This document shows positions 7,185 through 15,302 of a stretch of DNA of 59,391 bases, in pieces (position 1 is the stretch's first letter; the number at the start of each line of letters is the position of its first letter). Under the pieces are notes generated by a model. It ran no database searches and had not been told where the DNA came from. It saw nothing but the letters and a program-made list of their open reading frames with translations. A program made the position numbers and the translations under genes. The DNA is taken from positions 1-59,391 of the forward strand of contig JAHBSP010000009.1 of assembly GCA_019639055.1 (NCBI GenBank). Reading direction: 5' to 3'. This DNA comes from Microbacteriaceae bacterium. Its GTDB lineage: Bacteria; Actinomycetota; Actinomycetes; Actinomycetales; Microbacteriaceae.

Positions 7185-8924
7185 TTGAGCGCTCTCAACA
7201 TCAATACCCCAGCCCAGAGTCAACTGCCTCCGCTCGGAACCGCGACGAGACCGCTCGGGGTGATGCTCTCCGGCGAAGCCCTCGCCGTGTCCTATTTGCG
7301 CGTCTCCACGAAAGAGCAAGCCGAGAAAGGCGGCAAGGACGAGGGGTTCTCAATCCCGGCGCAACGGGACGCGAATCTGCACAAAGCCGCCCAGCTTGGG
7401 GCGGTCGTCGTTGAAGAGTTCGTTGATGCGGGTGAGTCCGCGAAGAAGGCCGATCGGCCTGCTCTGCAGCGCATGATCCAGTACGTGAAAACCCACCGGG
7501 TCGCGTACTGCATCGTGCACAAAGTCGACCGCCTCGCCCGGAACCGTGCCGATGACGTCGCCATCCACTTCGCCCTCCAGGAGGCCGGAGTGATGTTGGT
7601 CTCCGCGACGGAGAACATCGACGAAACCCCTTCGGGGATGCTGCTCCACGGCATCATGTCGACGATCGCCGAGTTCTATTCCAGAAACCTCGCCACCGAG
7701 GTCGTGAAGGGTATGACCCAGAAAGTCATGACCGGTGGTACCCCGTCGAAGGCACCGATCGGCTACTTGAACACGCTCGAACGCGACGAACTCGGTCGCG
7801 AGGTCCGCTCCGTAGCACTCGACCCAGAGCGTGCTCCGCTGGTGAAGTGGGCGTTCGAAGCGTACGCATCCGGGAACTACTCCCTGGCGAAGCTGACCGC
7901 TGAACTCTTAGGCCGTGGGCTCTCCTCAGTGCCAACTCCGCGGCGACCTTCGAAGTCGATCCCACTGTCATCGGTGCACCGGATGCTGCAGAACCCGTAC
8001 TACAAGGGAGATGTCGTCTACCGCGGGGTTCGTTACGGCGGTGCTCACGAACGGCTTGTTGAGCCTGAAGTCTGGTACCAGGTGCAGTCTGTCCTCGCCT
8101 CGCACAACGCGTCCGGTGATCGCACCCAAAAACACGACCACTACCTCAAAGGCAGCGTGTTCTGTCAGCAGTGCGGGGCACGACTGATGGTGAACAACAC
8201 CAAAGCCCGAAACGGTGACATCTACCCGTACTTCGTGTGCCTCGGACGTCACCAGAAGCGCACCGACTGCACGCAAGCGGCGATCCTCACCACCGATGTT
8301 GAAGCGCTTATCGTTGACTACTACCAGCGGGTGCAGATCACCCCGGCAACCCGGGACGCGCTGCGCGGCATGCTCCACCACGAACTCGACCGCCTCACCC
8401 AGGCCTCGTCGACCGAGGTCGCGGACCTCACCCGCAGGCGCGCGGAGAACATCGCAGAGCAGGACCGGCTCCTCGAAGCACACCTGAAAGACGCGCTGAG
8501 TTTGGAGCAGTTCGCGAAGTTCCAAGACCGGCTCCGCGCCGAGGTCGCCGCGATCGATGACCGCCTCGCAGAGCACAAAAACGACTACGCCGAAGCGCGG
8601 CACCACATCGATGACTGTCTCGACCTCGCCGCCGACATTGGGCGGATCTACGCTGGGTGTGACGACCAGAACCGTCGCCTGGCAAACCAGGCGTTCTTCA
8701 CACGCATCCGCATCGGCGAGCACCAGCAGATCAAGGCCGAAATGGCGAAGCCGTTCAACGTGATCCTTAACCCAGAAGTGCAGCGCGAAGCGGCCGCGTG
8801 CAGCGAGCAGGGCGACGGTGCAGAGGTCGACGAACGAACTGCGACACGCGCTAACGTGTCGCAGTTTCGAACGTCGAACATTGGGTGCGCCCAGCAGGAC
8901 TCGAACCTGCAACCTACAGATTAG
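7185..8924 (+). CDS. Large serine recombinase (site-specific integrase)
   Basis: This protein inserts and excises the element. The catalytic domain starts at AVSYLRVSTKEQ with the nucleophile Ser near residue 41, and continues with the resolvase motifs KVDRLARNRADD and GIMSTIAEFYSRNLATEV. A recombinase domain follows (PIGYLNT, then KSIPLSSVHRMLQNPYYKG), then a zinc-ribbon (VFCQQCGARL about 325-332 and YFVCLGRHQKRTDC about 350-363). A coiled coil covers about 395-470. The TTG at 7185 gives 579 aa; ATG 7263 would start closer to the catalytic core and is equally plausible. The last 13 codons, including the stop, are read from the antisense of tRNA-Arg, so the native C-terminus was probably altered by integration. 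Confidence 0.93.
   Translation: MSALNINTPAQSQLPPLGTATRPLGVMLSGEALAVSYLRVSTKEQAEKGGKDEGFSIPAQRDANLHKAAQLGAVVVEEFVDAGESAKKADRPALQRMIQYVKTHRVAYCIVHKVDRLARNRADDVAIHFALQEAGVMLVSATENIDETPSGMLLHGIMSTIAEFYSRNLATEVVKGMTQKVMTGGTPSKAPIGYLNTLERDELGREVRSVALDPERAPLVKWAFEAYASGNYSLAKLTAELLGRGLSSVPTPRRPSKSIPLSSVHRMLQNPYYKGDVVYRGVRYGGAHERLVEPEVWYQVQSVLASHNASGDRTQKHDHYLKGSVFCQQCGARLMVNNTKARNGDIYPYFVCLGRHQKRTDCTQAAILTTDVEALIVDYYQRVQITPATRDALRGMLHHELDRLTQASSTEVADLTRRRAENIAEQDRLLEAHLKDALSLEQFAKFQDRLRAEVAAIDDRLAEHKNDYAEARHHIDDCLDLAADIGRIYAGCDDQNRRLANQAFFTRIRIGEHQQIKAEMAKPFNVILNPEVQREAAACSEQGDGAEVDERTATRANVSQFRTSNIGCAQQDSNLQPTD
8827..8877. repeat. Near-perfect 51-bp palindrome at the element end
   Basis: Inner arms AACTGCGACACG (8837-8848) and CGTGTCGCAGTT (8855-8866) are exact complements around a 6-base loop. 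Outer arms TCGACG (8827-8832) and CGTCGA (8872-8877) are also complementary and almost coaxial. The structure lies within the recombinase 3' coding part, 8 bases from the tRNA-Arg 3' end. It may be a terminator or part of a recombination site. Confidence 0.7.
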
Positions 8925-8958
8925 AAGTCTGTTGCTCTATCCATTGAGCTATGGGCGC
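8886..8958 (-). tRNA. tRNA-Arg (anticodon TCT)
   Basis: On the minus strand the acceptor arms GCGCCCA and TGGGCGC pair. The D arm is GCTCAATGGATAGAGC, the anticodon stem-loop is CAGACTTCTAATCTG with anticodon TCT, and the T arm is GCAGGTTCGAGTCCTGC. The length is 73 bases to discriminator A; CCA is not encoded in full (ACCCAA follows). The 3' half faces the mobile element, and the recombinase frame overlaps it by 39 bases. This is the classic arrangement when an element inserts at a tRNA 3' end. Confidence 0.95.
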
Positions 8959-9089
8959 ACTCAGACTATTTTAGTGGCTTTATCGGGCAACCTTTCACAT
9001 CTTCGGGAATGTAAATGCTTAGCTTCCTGGTTAGTGAGAATTTGGTAAGAAAAAGTAACTGATTCATCTTGAGGGAGCAGAATAGAAGT

Positions 9090-9623
9090 ATGACTACTGA
9101 ATTTGTGCTTGCTGGTGGATGTTTCTGGTGTTTAGATGCTGCATATCGCGCTCTTGATGGCATCGAGGATGTTGTAAGTGGATATACCGGCGGAACAGTT
9201 CCAAATCCGAGCTACGAGCTTGTGTGCACCGGTACAACAGGTCATGCTGAAGCGGTCAAAGTTATTTTTGATGAAGACACCATTCCTGCTGAGGTGATTT
9301 TAGATGTCTTCTTCACCATCCACGATCCTCGTCAACTAAACAGACAGGGCAACGACATCGGAACCCAATATCGTAGCGCCATGTTTTATAAGGGTGAGGA
9401 TCAGCGCATCCTTTTTGAACAGAAAATGGCTGAAGCGAGCGAACACTGGGGTGGCGAAATCACCACATCCCTAGAACCTCTAGGCGATTTCTATGAAGCT
9501 GAAGATTACCACCAAGATTTCTTTAGAAAAAACCCAGATCAGGGATATTGTCTAGCGGTCGCAGTTCCGAAGGTTATGAAGGTGCGACAGGGATTTGCGA
9601 AGTTTCTAAAGGTACCTGCCTAG
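9090..9623 (+). CDS. msrA: Peptide-methionine (S)-S-oxide reductase MsrA
   Basis: MsrA reduces methionine-S-sulfoxide in proteins, using thioredoxin, and so repairs oxidative damage. The protein of 177 aa begins MTTEFVLAGGCFWCLDAAY with the catalytic Cys in GGCFWC. Further family motifs are SGYTGGTVPNPSYELVCTGTTGHAE, split across residues 30-55, and NDIGTQYRSAMFY. The frame could extend to TTG 9069, but ATG 9090 puts the N-terminus where the family expects it. Its 3' end overlaps the convergent transporter gene by 50 bases. This is the first chromosomal gene after the tRNA-Arg. Confidence 0.95.
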   Translation: MTTEFVLAGGCFWCLDAAYRALDGIEDVVSGYTGGTVPNPSYELVCTGTTGHAEAVKVIFDEDTIPAEVILDVFFTIHDPRQLNRQGNDIGTQYRSAMFYKGEDQRILFEQKMAEASEHWGGEITTSLEPLGDFYEAEDYHQDFFRKNPDQGYCLAVAVPKVMKVRQGFAKFLKVPA

Positions 9624-10506
9624 AGCGCTGTGCCACCACTATTCCGGTGATGACGATTAGAGCACCTAAAATCTGAATCGGGGTCAGCGCTTCATTTAGC
9701 CATAGCCAAGCGAATGCGAACCCAAAAACGACTTCTGAGGTACCGATAATTCCGATAACCGTTGCCGATAGTGTCTTCATTGCCGTGAATGAGAAGAAGA
9801 ACGGCAGGAATGAGCCGAAGATCACTGTTACCAGCAGAATCAACCACAACGGTAAGGAGATCGTCTCCAGATTTCCACCCAGGCTTGAGGATGCTGTGTA
9901 TAGTTCCGAATCGATCGTCCACCACTGGCTAACCACGATCCACAGAACGCTTGCAAAAACCATCGGCCAGAACGCTACCGCCAGTGGCGAAGTTCCTTTT
10001 ACTTGACGCTCACCAAGTATTAAGTAGATCACCATTGAAGCGGAGGCTAGGACCGCTGCACCAATACCAATTGGATCAAAAGTTACCCCGGAGATTCCTG
10101 CAATTAGCGCGACTCCAACGATTACCAGCAGCACTGCCACCCACATTGTCTTTTTGAGTTTTTCGTGGAAGAAAAGCATAGAGATTAGCGCCACAACCGG
10201 CACAGCGAGGTATTCAATTAGCAGCGTCATGCCGACAGGAATCAGACTTAGAGCAACCGAGTAGAAATACTGGATAGGCGCTACACCGAGTATTCCAAGG
10301 AGCGCCATGGTTTGTAATTGTTTTTTACTCAACCTAAATGATTTCCGGTCGATTATTGCCAGGATGATCCCAGCAATAATTGCAGTCCCTAAAGTCCTGA
10401 AAAAACTAACCTGTGCTGGTGAAATGCCCGCATCAATAATGACTTTAATTAGGCTTCCATTAGCCCCAAACAGGGACACTGCAAGTAGTGCCCAGATGTA
10501 ACCCAA
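9574..10506 (-). CDS. EamA/DMT-family transporter
   Basis: A 310-aa membrane protein made of two repeated EamA halves with about ten hydrophobic segments. Examples are WALLAVSLFGANGSLIKV, VGMTLLIEYLAVPVVALISM, LPLWLILLVTVIFGSFLPFF and IQILGALIVITGIVVA. Members of the drug/metabolite transporter superfamily export small metabolites such as amino acids or their analogues; the substrate here cannot be told. The last 50 bases overlap msrA tail to tail, so the C-terminal residues are a constraint shared with the other strand. Confidence 0.9.
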   Translation of the reverse strand: MGYIWALLAVSLFGANGSLIKVIIDAGISPAQVSFFRTLGTAIIAGIILAIIDRKSFRLSKKQLQTMALLGILGVAPIQYFYSVALSLIPVGMTLLIEYLAVPVVALISMLFFHEKLKKTMWVAVLLVIVGVALIAGISGVTFDPIGIGAAVLASASMVIYLILGERQVKGTSPLAVAFWPMVFASVLWIVVSQWWTIDSELYTASSSLGGNLETISLPLWLILLVTVIFGSFLPFFFSFTAMKTLSATVIGIIGTSEVVFGFAFAWLWLNEALTPIQILGALIVITGIVVAQRSRQVPLETSQIPVAPS

Positions 10507-10677
10507 TCCCTAGCCTCTGGCCCTTTCTGAACACAAAAATATAACTGCTGAAATGAGCATATATGGCTTATTCACAACTAAGAAATTCGTTACGTTCTCC
10601 ACAAGAATGACTTCCAATCGAGCAAGAAAATCTGCCAGCTGCTTGCATCGGAAGCGAACAAAATATTTGGAGGAAAA

Positions 10678-11139
10678 ATGTCTGATCTAATCACAGTAAC
10701 TGGCGTAGTTGCTACAGAACCACGCTCAATCACCACTTCAGAGGGCGTATCAATCACCAGTTTCAGATTGGCTTCGCAGGATCGAAAAATTGACCGTGCA
10801 ACCGGCAAATGGACCGATGGAGATACCAACTGGTATACCGTAACTTCGTTTAGGAACTTGGCGAAGAATGTTGCGAGCTCGGTAAAGAAAGGCGAGCGAG
10901 TTATCGTGGCGGGGAAACTGCGTATCCGTGAATGGGACTCGGGGGAGAAGCAAGGAACCAACGTCGAAATCGAAGCAGCGAAAATGGGACACGATCTCAA
11001 CTGGGGTGTAGCAAGTTTTGAGAAAAAGTTGCCAGAATCGGTGCTTACTGAATGGCCATCAAACTACAAGCAGGCTGGTGGAACAAGCACAGAAGAAACG
11101 AGTGAAGAGGAAGAGGAACCGCTTCGACAAACAGCCTAG
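10678..11139 (+). CDS. ssb: Single-stranded DNA-binding protein
   Basis: A 153-aa OB-fold protein that binds single-stranded DNA. The ATG follows GGAGGAAAA, a very strong ribosome site. The OB fold covers residues 1-110 (LITVTGVVATEPRSITT, FRLASQDRKID, NWYTVTSFRNLAKNV, KGERVIVAGKLRIREWDSG). The acidic tail EETSEEEEEPLRQTA lacks the usual DDIPF partner-binding tip, so this is likely a secondary SSB rather than the main replication SSB. ettA follows after 12 bases and is probably co-transcribed; this ssb-ettA pairing is common in related actinobacteria. Confidence 0.85.
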   Translation: MSDLITVTGVVATEPRSITTSEGVSITSFRLASQDRKIDRATGKWTDGDTNWYTVTSFRNLAKNVASSVKKGERVIVAGKLRIREWDSGEKQGTNVEIEAAKMGHDLNWGVASFEKKLPESVLTEWPSNYKQAGGTSTEETSEEEEEPLRQTA

Positions 11140-11151
11140 ACTAGATAGGAA

Positions 11152-12834
11152 ATGGCTGAATATATTTACTCAATGGTTAAGGCCCGTAAGGCCGTCGGTG
11201 ACAAGCTCATTCTTGATGATGTGACAATGGCATTCCTGCCAGGGGCAAAGATCGGTATGGTCGGTCCTAACGGCGCGGGAAAGTCCACGATTCTAAAAAT
11301 CATGGCTGGCTTAGATACCCCAAGCAATGGAGAAGCGAAACTCACACCCGGATACACTGTCGGAATTCTTATGCAGGAGCCTGAACTCGATGACTCAAAA
11401 ACAATCATCGAAAATGTGAAGGCAGGTCTCGGGGAGATTGTTTCAAAGATTGATCGCTTCAATGAGATATCAGCAGCGATGGCCGATCCAGACGCAGACT
11501 TTGACACTCTACTTGCAGAGATGGGCAAACTGCAGGAAGAAATCGATGCAGCAGACGCTTGGGATCTTGATTCGCAACTAGAGCAGGCTTTGGATGCACT
11601 TCGCACCCCACCAGCAGACACATCAGTCAAACACCTCTCCGGTGGTGAGCGCAGGCGTGTAGCACTTGCTGCACTACTACTGCAGAAACCTGATCTGCTG
11701 TTACTTGACGAACCAACTAACCACCTCGATGCAGAGAGTGTGCAGTGGCTAGAACAGCACCTAGCGAAATACCCTGGTGCAGTCATTGCTGTAACTCACG
11801 ACCGATACTTCCTCGACCATGTTGCCGAGTGGATTGCTGAAGTCGATCGCGGTCGTCTATACCCTTACGAAGGTAACTACACCACCTACCTCGAAAAGAA
11901 GGCTGAACGTCTTGAGGTGCAAGGTAAGAAGGACGCCAAACTCGCTAAGCGACTTGAGGAAGAACTCCAGTGGGTACGCTCCAACGCTAAAGCCAAGCAG
12001 ACAAAGAGCAAGGCTCGTTTAGCTCGTTACGAGGAGATGGCTGCTGAGGCAGAACGCACCAGAAAACTCGACTTTGAAGAAATTCAAATTCCACCGGGGC
12101 CACGCCTTGGAAATCTGGTTTTGGAAGCAAAGAACTTAGAAAAAGGTTTTGACGGTCGGAAACTAATCGACGGTCTTTCCTTCACGCTTCCACGCAACGG
12201 AATCGTGGGAATTATTGGCCCCAACGGTGTCGGTAAATCAACACTTTTCAAAACCATAGTTGGTGTAGAGCCAATTGATGGTGGCGAGCTAAAAATCGGT
12301 GAAACCGTGAAGCTTTCCTATGTTGACCAGTCTCGAGCTGGAATTGACCCAAACAAGAACGTTTGGGAAGTTGTTTCAGACGGGCTAGATTTTATTCAGG
12401 TTGGTGCGGTTGAGATTCCTTCAAGGGCATATGTATCCACCTTTGGATTCAAGGGTCCAGACCAGCAGAAAAAGGCAGGTGTACTGTCCGGCGGTGAGCG
12501 TAACCGTCTAAACCTTGCACTGACCCTCAAGCAGGGTGGAAACCTACTGCTCCTTGACGAGCCCACTAACGACTTGGATGTTGAAACTCTATCCAGTCTG
12601 GAAAATGCGCTCCTTAATTTCCCCGGTTGTGCGGTGGTAATTACTCACGATCGCTGGTTCCTAGACAGAACAGCAACGCACATACTCGCCTGGGAAGGTG
12701 ACGACGAGAATCCAGCAAAATGGTATTGGTTTGAAGGAAACTTTGAAGGTTATGAGGCCAACAAGATTGAGCGTCTTGGCCCAGAGGCTGCCAAACCTCA
12801 CCGTTCTACCTACCGCAAACTAACCAGAGATTAG
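11152..12834 (+). CDS. ettA: Energy-dependent translational throttle protein EttA (ABC-F)
   Basis: EttA binds the ribosomal E site and gates early elongation according to the ATP/ADP ratio. The 560-aa length fits EttA (about 555). Two ABC domains are visible. The first has Walker A GPNGAGKST (38-46), signature LSGGERRRVALAALLL and LLLLDEPTNHLDAESV. The second has GPNGVGKST (about 356), LSGGERNRLNLALTL and LLLLDEPTNDLDVETL. Between them lies the ABC-F linker with WVRSNAKAKQTKSKARL, and an inserted arm sits within the first domain (DADFDTLLAEMGKLQEEID). No membrane segment is present, which is right for ABC-F. Confidence 0.96.
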   Translation: MAEYIYSMVKARKAVGDKLILDDVTMAFLPGAKIGMVGPNGAGKSTILKIMAGLDTPSNGEAKLTPGYTVGILMQEPELDDSKTIIENVKAGLGEIVSKIDRFNEISAAMADPDADFDTLLAEMGKLQEEIDAADAWDLDSQLEQALDALRTPPADTSVKHLSGGERRRVALAALLLQKPDLLLLDEPTNHLDAESVQWLEQHLAKYPGAVIAVTHDRYFLDHVAEWIAEVDRGRLYPYEGNYTTYLEKKAERLEVQGKKDAKLAKRLEEELQWVRSNAKAKQTKSKARLARYEEMAAEAERTRKLDFEEIQIPPGPRLGNLVLEAKNLEKGFDGRKLIDGLSFTLPRNGIVGIIGPNGVGKSTLFKTIVGVEPIDGGELKIGETVKLSYVDQSRAGIDPNKNVWEVVSDGLDFIQVGAVEIPSRAYVSTFGFKGPDQQKKAGVLSGGERNRLNLALTLKQGGNLLLLDEPTNDLDVETLSSLENALLNFPGCAVVITHDRWFLDRTATHILAWEGDDENPAKWYWFEGNFEGYEANKIERLGPEAAKPHRSTYRKLTRD

Positions 12835-12884
12835 GGTTAGCTGCAGGAGAATTTGCTTCAACAGATTAGAGGTTAGGGAAGAAT

Positions 12885-13340
12885 ATGGCTCGTGGAGTAG
12901 CACTTACACAACTGCGCTGGAGTGACCTAGACGCATTCGATCACGTGAACAATGTGCAAATTGTGCGACTGCTGGAAGAGGCCAGAGTGCGCGTTTTTTG
13001 GCCAGCAACCCCTGCAGAGGGGACAGCAGCATCCACAACATTCGACCCTAAATCAACGGTTGTGGTTGCCCGCCAAGAAATTCAGTATTCGCAACCGATT
13101 CCCTACTTTTCCGATCCGCTAGTTATCGAGATTTGGGTGGGAAGATTCGGTGGTGCCAGCGTAGATATTTACTACGAGGTTAAAGCTCCAGAATCAGCAC
13201 CACCGGCATCCTATGCAATAGCGATGAGCACAATAGTTTTCCTTGACAAAGAAACTCTTCGTCCACGGAAACTCTATGAAGATGAACGCGAATTCTGGGG
13301 TCGTTTTGTTGACGAACCTTTGGAGTTCCGCAGAAACTAA
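12885..13340 (+). CDS. Acyl-CoA thioesterase, 4HBT hot-dog fold
   Basis: A 151-aa hot-dog protein. The motif LTQLRWSDLDAFDHVNNVQIVRLLEE carries the catalytic Asp of the 4-hydroxybenzoyl-CoA thioesterase family, with HVNN after it (residues about 8-33). ARQEIQYSQPIPYFSDPLVIEIWV is the matching central strand. It likely hydrolyses acyl-CoA thioesters; the substrate is not known. An AGGGAAG ribosome site supports the ATG. Its stop overlaps the stop of the convergent tesB gene by four bases. Confidence 0.88.
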   Translation: MARGVALTQLRWSDLDAFDHVNNVQIVRLLEEARVRVFWPATPAEGTAASTTFDPKSTVVVARQEIQYSQPIPYFSDPLVIEIWVGRFGGASVDIYYEVKAPESAPPASYAIAMSTIVFLDKETLRPRKLYEDEREFWGRFVDEPLEFRRN

Positions 13341-14194
13341 ACCCTGACCATACCTTCTTGGGCGACAGAGGCAATTAGTTTTCCTTGGCGGTCATAAATT
13401 CGCCCTAGAGCAAGACCGCGACCGCCCTGCGCACTTGGAGATTCCTGCACATAAATCATCCAGTCATCCAGTTTTACCGGGCGGTGGAACCACATTGCGT
13501 GGTCGAGGCTGGCAATCTTAAGTCGAGGATCCGACCAAGCAATTCCGTGCTTCCTAAGAATGGTTTCAAGCAGCGAATAGTCACTCAGGTAGGCAAGTGC
13601 GGATGTCTGAATTAGTCGATCGTTCGGCAGCTCCCCGGTAGGTTTGAACCAGACAGCCTGGTGGGCGACTTTTTCTCCCTCAACCGTTAGGTACATGGAA
13701 GTTCCCACATGCCGCATATCAAAAGGTCTACCTGTTGCCCAGAAAATCGCGGCAGGATGATCGATGCCTGAGAGAATGACTTCTGCTGGTGTCAGTTTCT
13801 CAGGATCACCAAAAAGACTCATATCCACTTCCATCTGATGGTCTAAGCCCTCATCAGTGGTCTGGAACGAGGCAATCATCGAAAAAATCGGTACACCTTG
13901 CTGGAATGCCTGAACGCGCCTTGTTGAAAAAGAGCGACCCTCATGGATGCGATCGACTGAGAAATTTACCGGCTGTTTGACATCGCCAGGGCGAAGAAAG
14001 TATCCGTGAACCGAATGAATGTGCCTATCTTCTTCAACTGTGCGACTTGCGGCCATGACAGTCTGTGCCAAAACTTGACCGCCAAAAATACGTCCGTGGA
14101 ACATGGGAGTGTTTATGCCAACAAAGTTATCTCCCTCGCCATCAACTTTCTGGATGTCCAGTATTTCCAGTAGTTGTTTAATCTGCGAATCCAT
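13337..14194 (-). CDS. tesB: Acyl-CoA thioesterase II
   Basis: A 285-aa double hot-dog enzyme that releases free fatty acids from acyl-CoA. Motifs include GRIFGGQVLAQTVMAASRTV near residue 33, HSVHGYFLRPGDVKQPVNF, RDGRSF-type FSVDRIHEGRSFSTRRV, and in the second half SLDHAMWFHRPVKLDDWMIY. The tail, GLALGRIYDRQGKLIASVAQEGMVR, is typical of TesB. Length fits the family (about 286). It is divergent from the unknown gene at 14250 with a 55-base intergenic region. Confidence 0.95.
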   Translation of the reverse strand: MDSQIKQLLEILDIQKVDGEGDNFVGINTPMFHGRIFGGQVLAQTVMAASRTVEEDRHIHSVHGYFLRPGDVKQPVNFSVDRIHEGRSFSTRRVQAFQQGVPIFSMIASFQTTDEGLDHQMEVDMSLFGDPEKLTPAEVILSGIDHPAAIFWATGRPFDMRHVGTSMYLTVEGEKVAHQAVWFKPTGELPNDRLIQTSALAYLSDYSLLETILRKHGIAWSDPRLKIASLDHAMWFHRPVKLDDWMIYVQESPSAQGGRGLALGRIYDRQGKLIASVAQEGMVRV

Positions 14195-14249
14195 TGACTG
14201 CTAATCACCTCTGTCTTCTTATCGCTTCACAATGTAGTTTAGTTATGAA

Positions 14250-14903
14250 ATGCAAATATCCTTTGAACTCGCTAGCGTGGAAGCCGCAAACGACTTAAAG
14301 CTCTACCTTAATCGGTTACTTCGTATTGATGAGGGTGCTGTGAAGCTGCAGATTAGTGGCGATGTTTTAGCTGTTTGGGGAGCCGCAATTTGGCCCAAAA
14401 GCATCACTGATCCTTCACCCACTGCGCTCGGCTTGCGCACATTTCGAATAACTCCACAAGAATCATCCACCTACGAAGTGGGCGCATCACTGCTGAGCAA
14501 TTCAATAGCGGATGACGGAAAAGTCAGCCTAGAAGTTGCAGACACGAGATTGCAGGCTGCATGGCTTGGACAGACACCGCCAAGAGCAGATTGGGAACTT
14601 TTGGGGGAGATTACTGCTGCAGCTCTTGAGAATGAAGCAATAGACTCCGCTAATGAAGTTACCGATAGCACGCCACTCAACTCTGGTGCACTGGTGGTAG
14701 ACAAAATTAGGGCAGCAGTCTGGGGGAGTCAATCAAAAACCTGGGATGGCCCGCTACCTAAAGCAGCAAGTTTCGCAATGCTTGCACTCGGCTTCCTGAG
14801 TCCGCTCGAAAAAGTAACTCTTTTCCGTTCCGGTTCTTGGCTACGTTTAACTAGTTCGCGCGGGCATGTGCTGGTAAAAGCGCTAGTCAAAAGTGTTGAC
14901 TAG
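14250..14903 (+). CDS. Conserved-looking protein of unknown function (217 aa)
   Basis: A soluble protein without signal peptide or membrane segment. The N-terminus ISFELASVEAANDLKLYLNRLL suggests an alpha/beta start. The middle is Ala/Ser-rich, and the C-terminal part (DGPLPKAASFAMLALGFLSP, then FRSGSWLRLTSSRGHVLVK) looks structured. No family is recognised. It overlaps the convergent globin gene by 21 bases at its 3' end. Base composition matches the surrounding chromosome, so it is probably a lineage-specific core gene and not acquired. Confidence 0.7.
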   Translation: MQISFELASVEAANDLKLYLNRLLRIDEGAVKLQISGDVLAVWGAAIWPKSITDPSPTALGLRTFRITPQESSTYEVGASLLSNSIADDGKVSLEVADTRLQAAWLGQTPPRADWELLGEITAAALENEAIDSANEVTDSTPLNSGALVVDKIRAAVWGSQSKTWDGPLPKAASFAMLALGFLSPLEKVTLFRSGSWLRLTSSRGHVLVKALVKSVD

Positions 14904-15260
14904 CGCAAAAGCAGCACGTTCTAGGTAATCCCAAAGCATCGCCTCATCCAGTTCAGGAAGACCTAGTTCTTTTACAGCTATTTGCATGTGATGGAGCCAG
15001 CGATCTCTCGCGTCTGGATTGATTTTGTATGGCTGGTGTCGCATCCGCAATCTTGGGTGCCCTCTAGTCTCGGAATAGGTAGAGGGACCACCCCAATATT
15101 GCATCAGAAATAGCGCTAAACGGTCGCTTGCGCCCACGAAATCAGGTTGTTCCGGATACATGAGAGCGAGTACTTCATCCTCAGCCACACCTTCATAAAA
15201 CCGTTCGACAAGTTTGCGAAATGTTGCTTCGCCGCCGATTTGTTCATAAAAACTGGTCAA
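14883..15260 (-). CDS. glbO: Group II truncated haemoglobin
   Basis: A 125-aa 2-on-2 globin, expected to bind haem and oxygen and possibly to support respiration or detoxify reactive species. MTSFYEQIGGEATFRKLVERFYE is the A/B-helix start, and a Tyr in the B10 region is seen in RFYEGV. MRHQPYKINPDARDRWLHHM holds the proximal His (MRHQP) and the Trp at G8 that defines group II. GGPSTYSETRGHPRLRMRH matches the CD/E region. Length is right for the family (about 125-135). Mycobacterial glbO is the closest functional analogue. Confidence 0.93.
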   Translation of the reverse strand: MTSFYEQIGGEATFRKLVERFYEGVAEDEVLALMYPEQPDFVGASDRLALFLMQYWGGPSTYSETRGHPRLRMRHQPYKINPDARDRWLHHMQIAVKELGLPELDEAMLWDYLERAAFALVNTFD

Positions 15261-15302
15261 GTCAATACTGCTTCACTTAGTTAATCCGGTAACCGATTGT
15301 CG

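Noticed and set aside
7968..8912. Minus-strand frame of 314 aa under the recombinase
   Set aside because: Shadow of the recombinase; GC-rich third positions of the true gene explain the lack of stops.
9574..9623. Overlap of msrA and the EamA gene as a frame error
   Set aside because: Both proteins reach normal family length; short tail-to-tail overlaps recur in this chromosome (13337-13340, 14883-14903).
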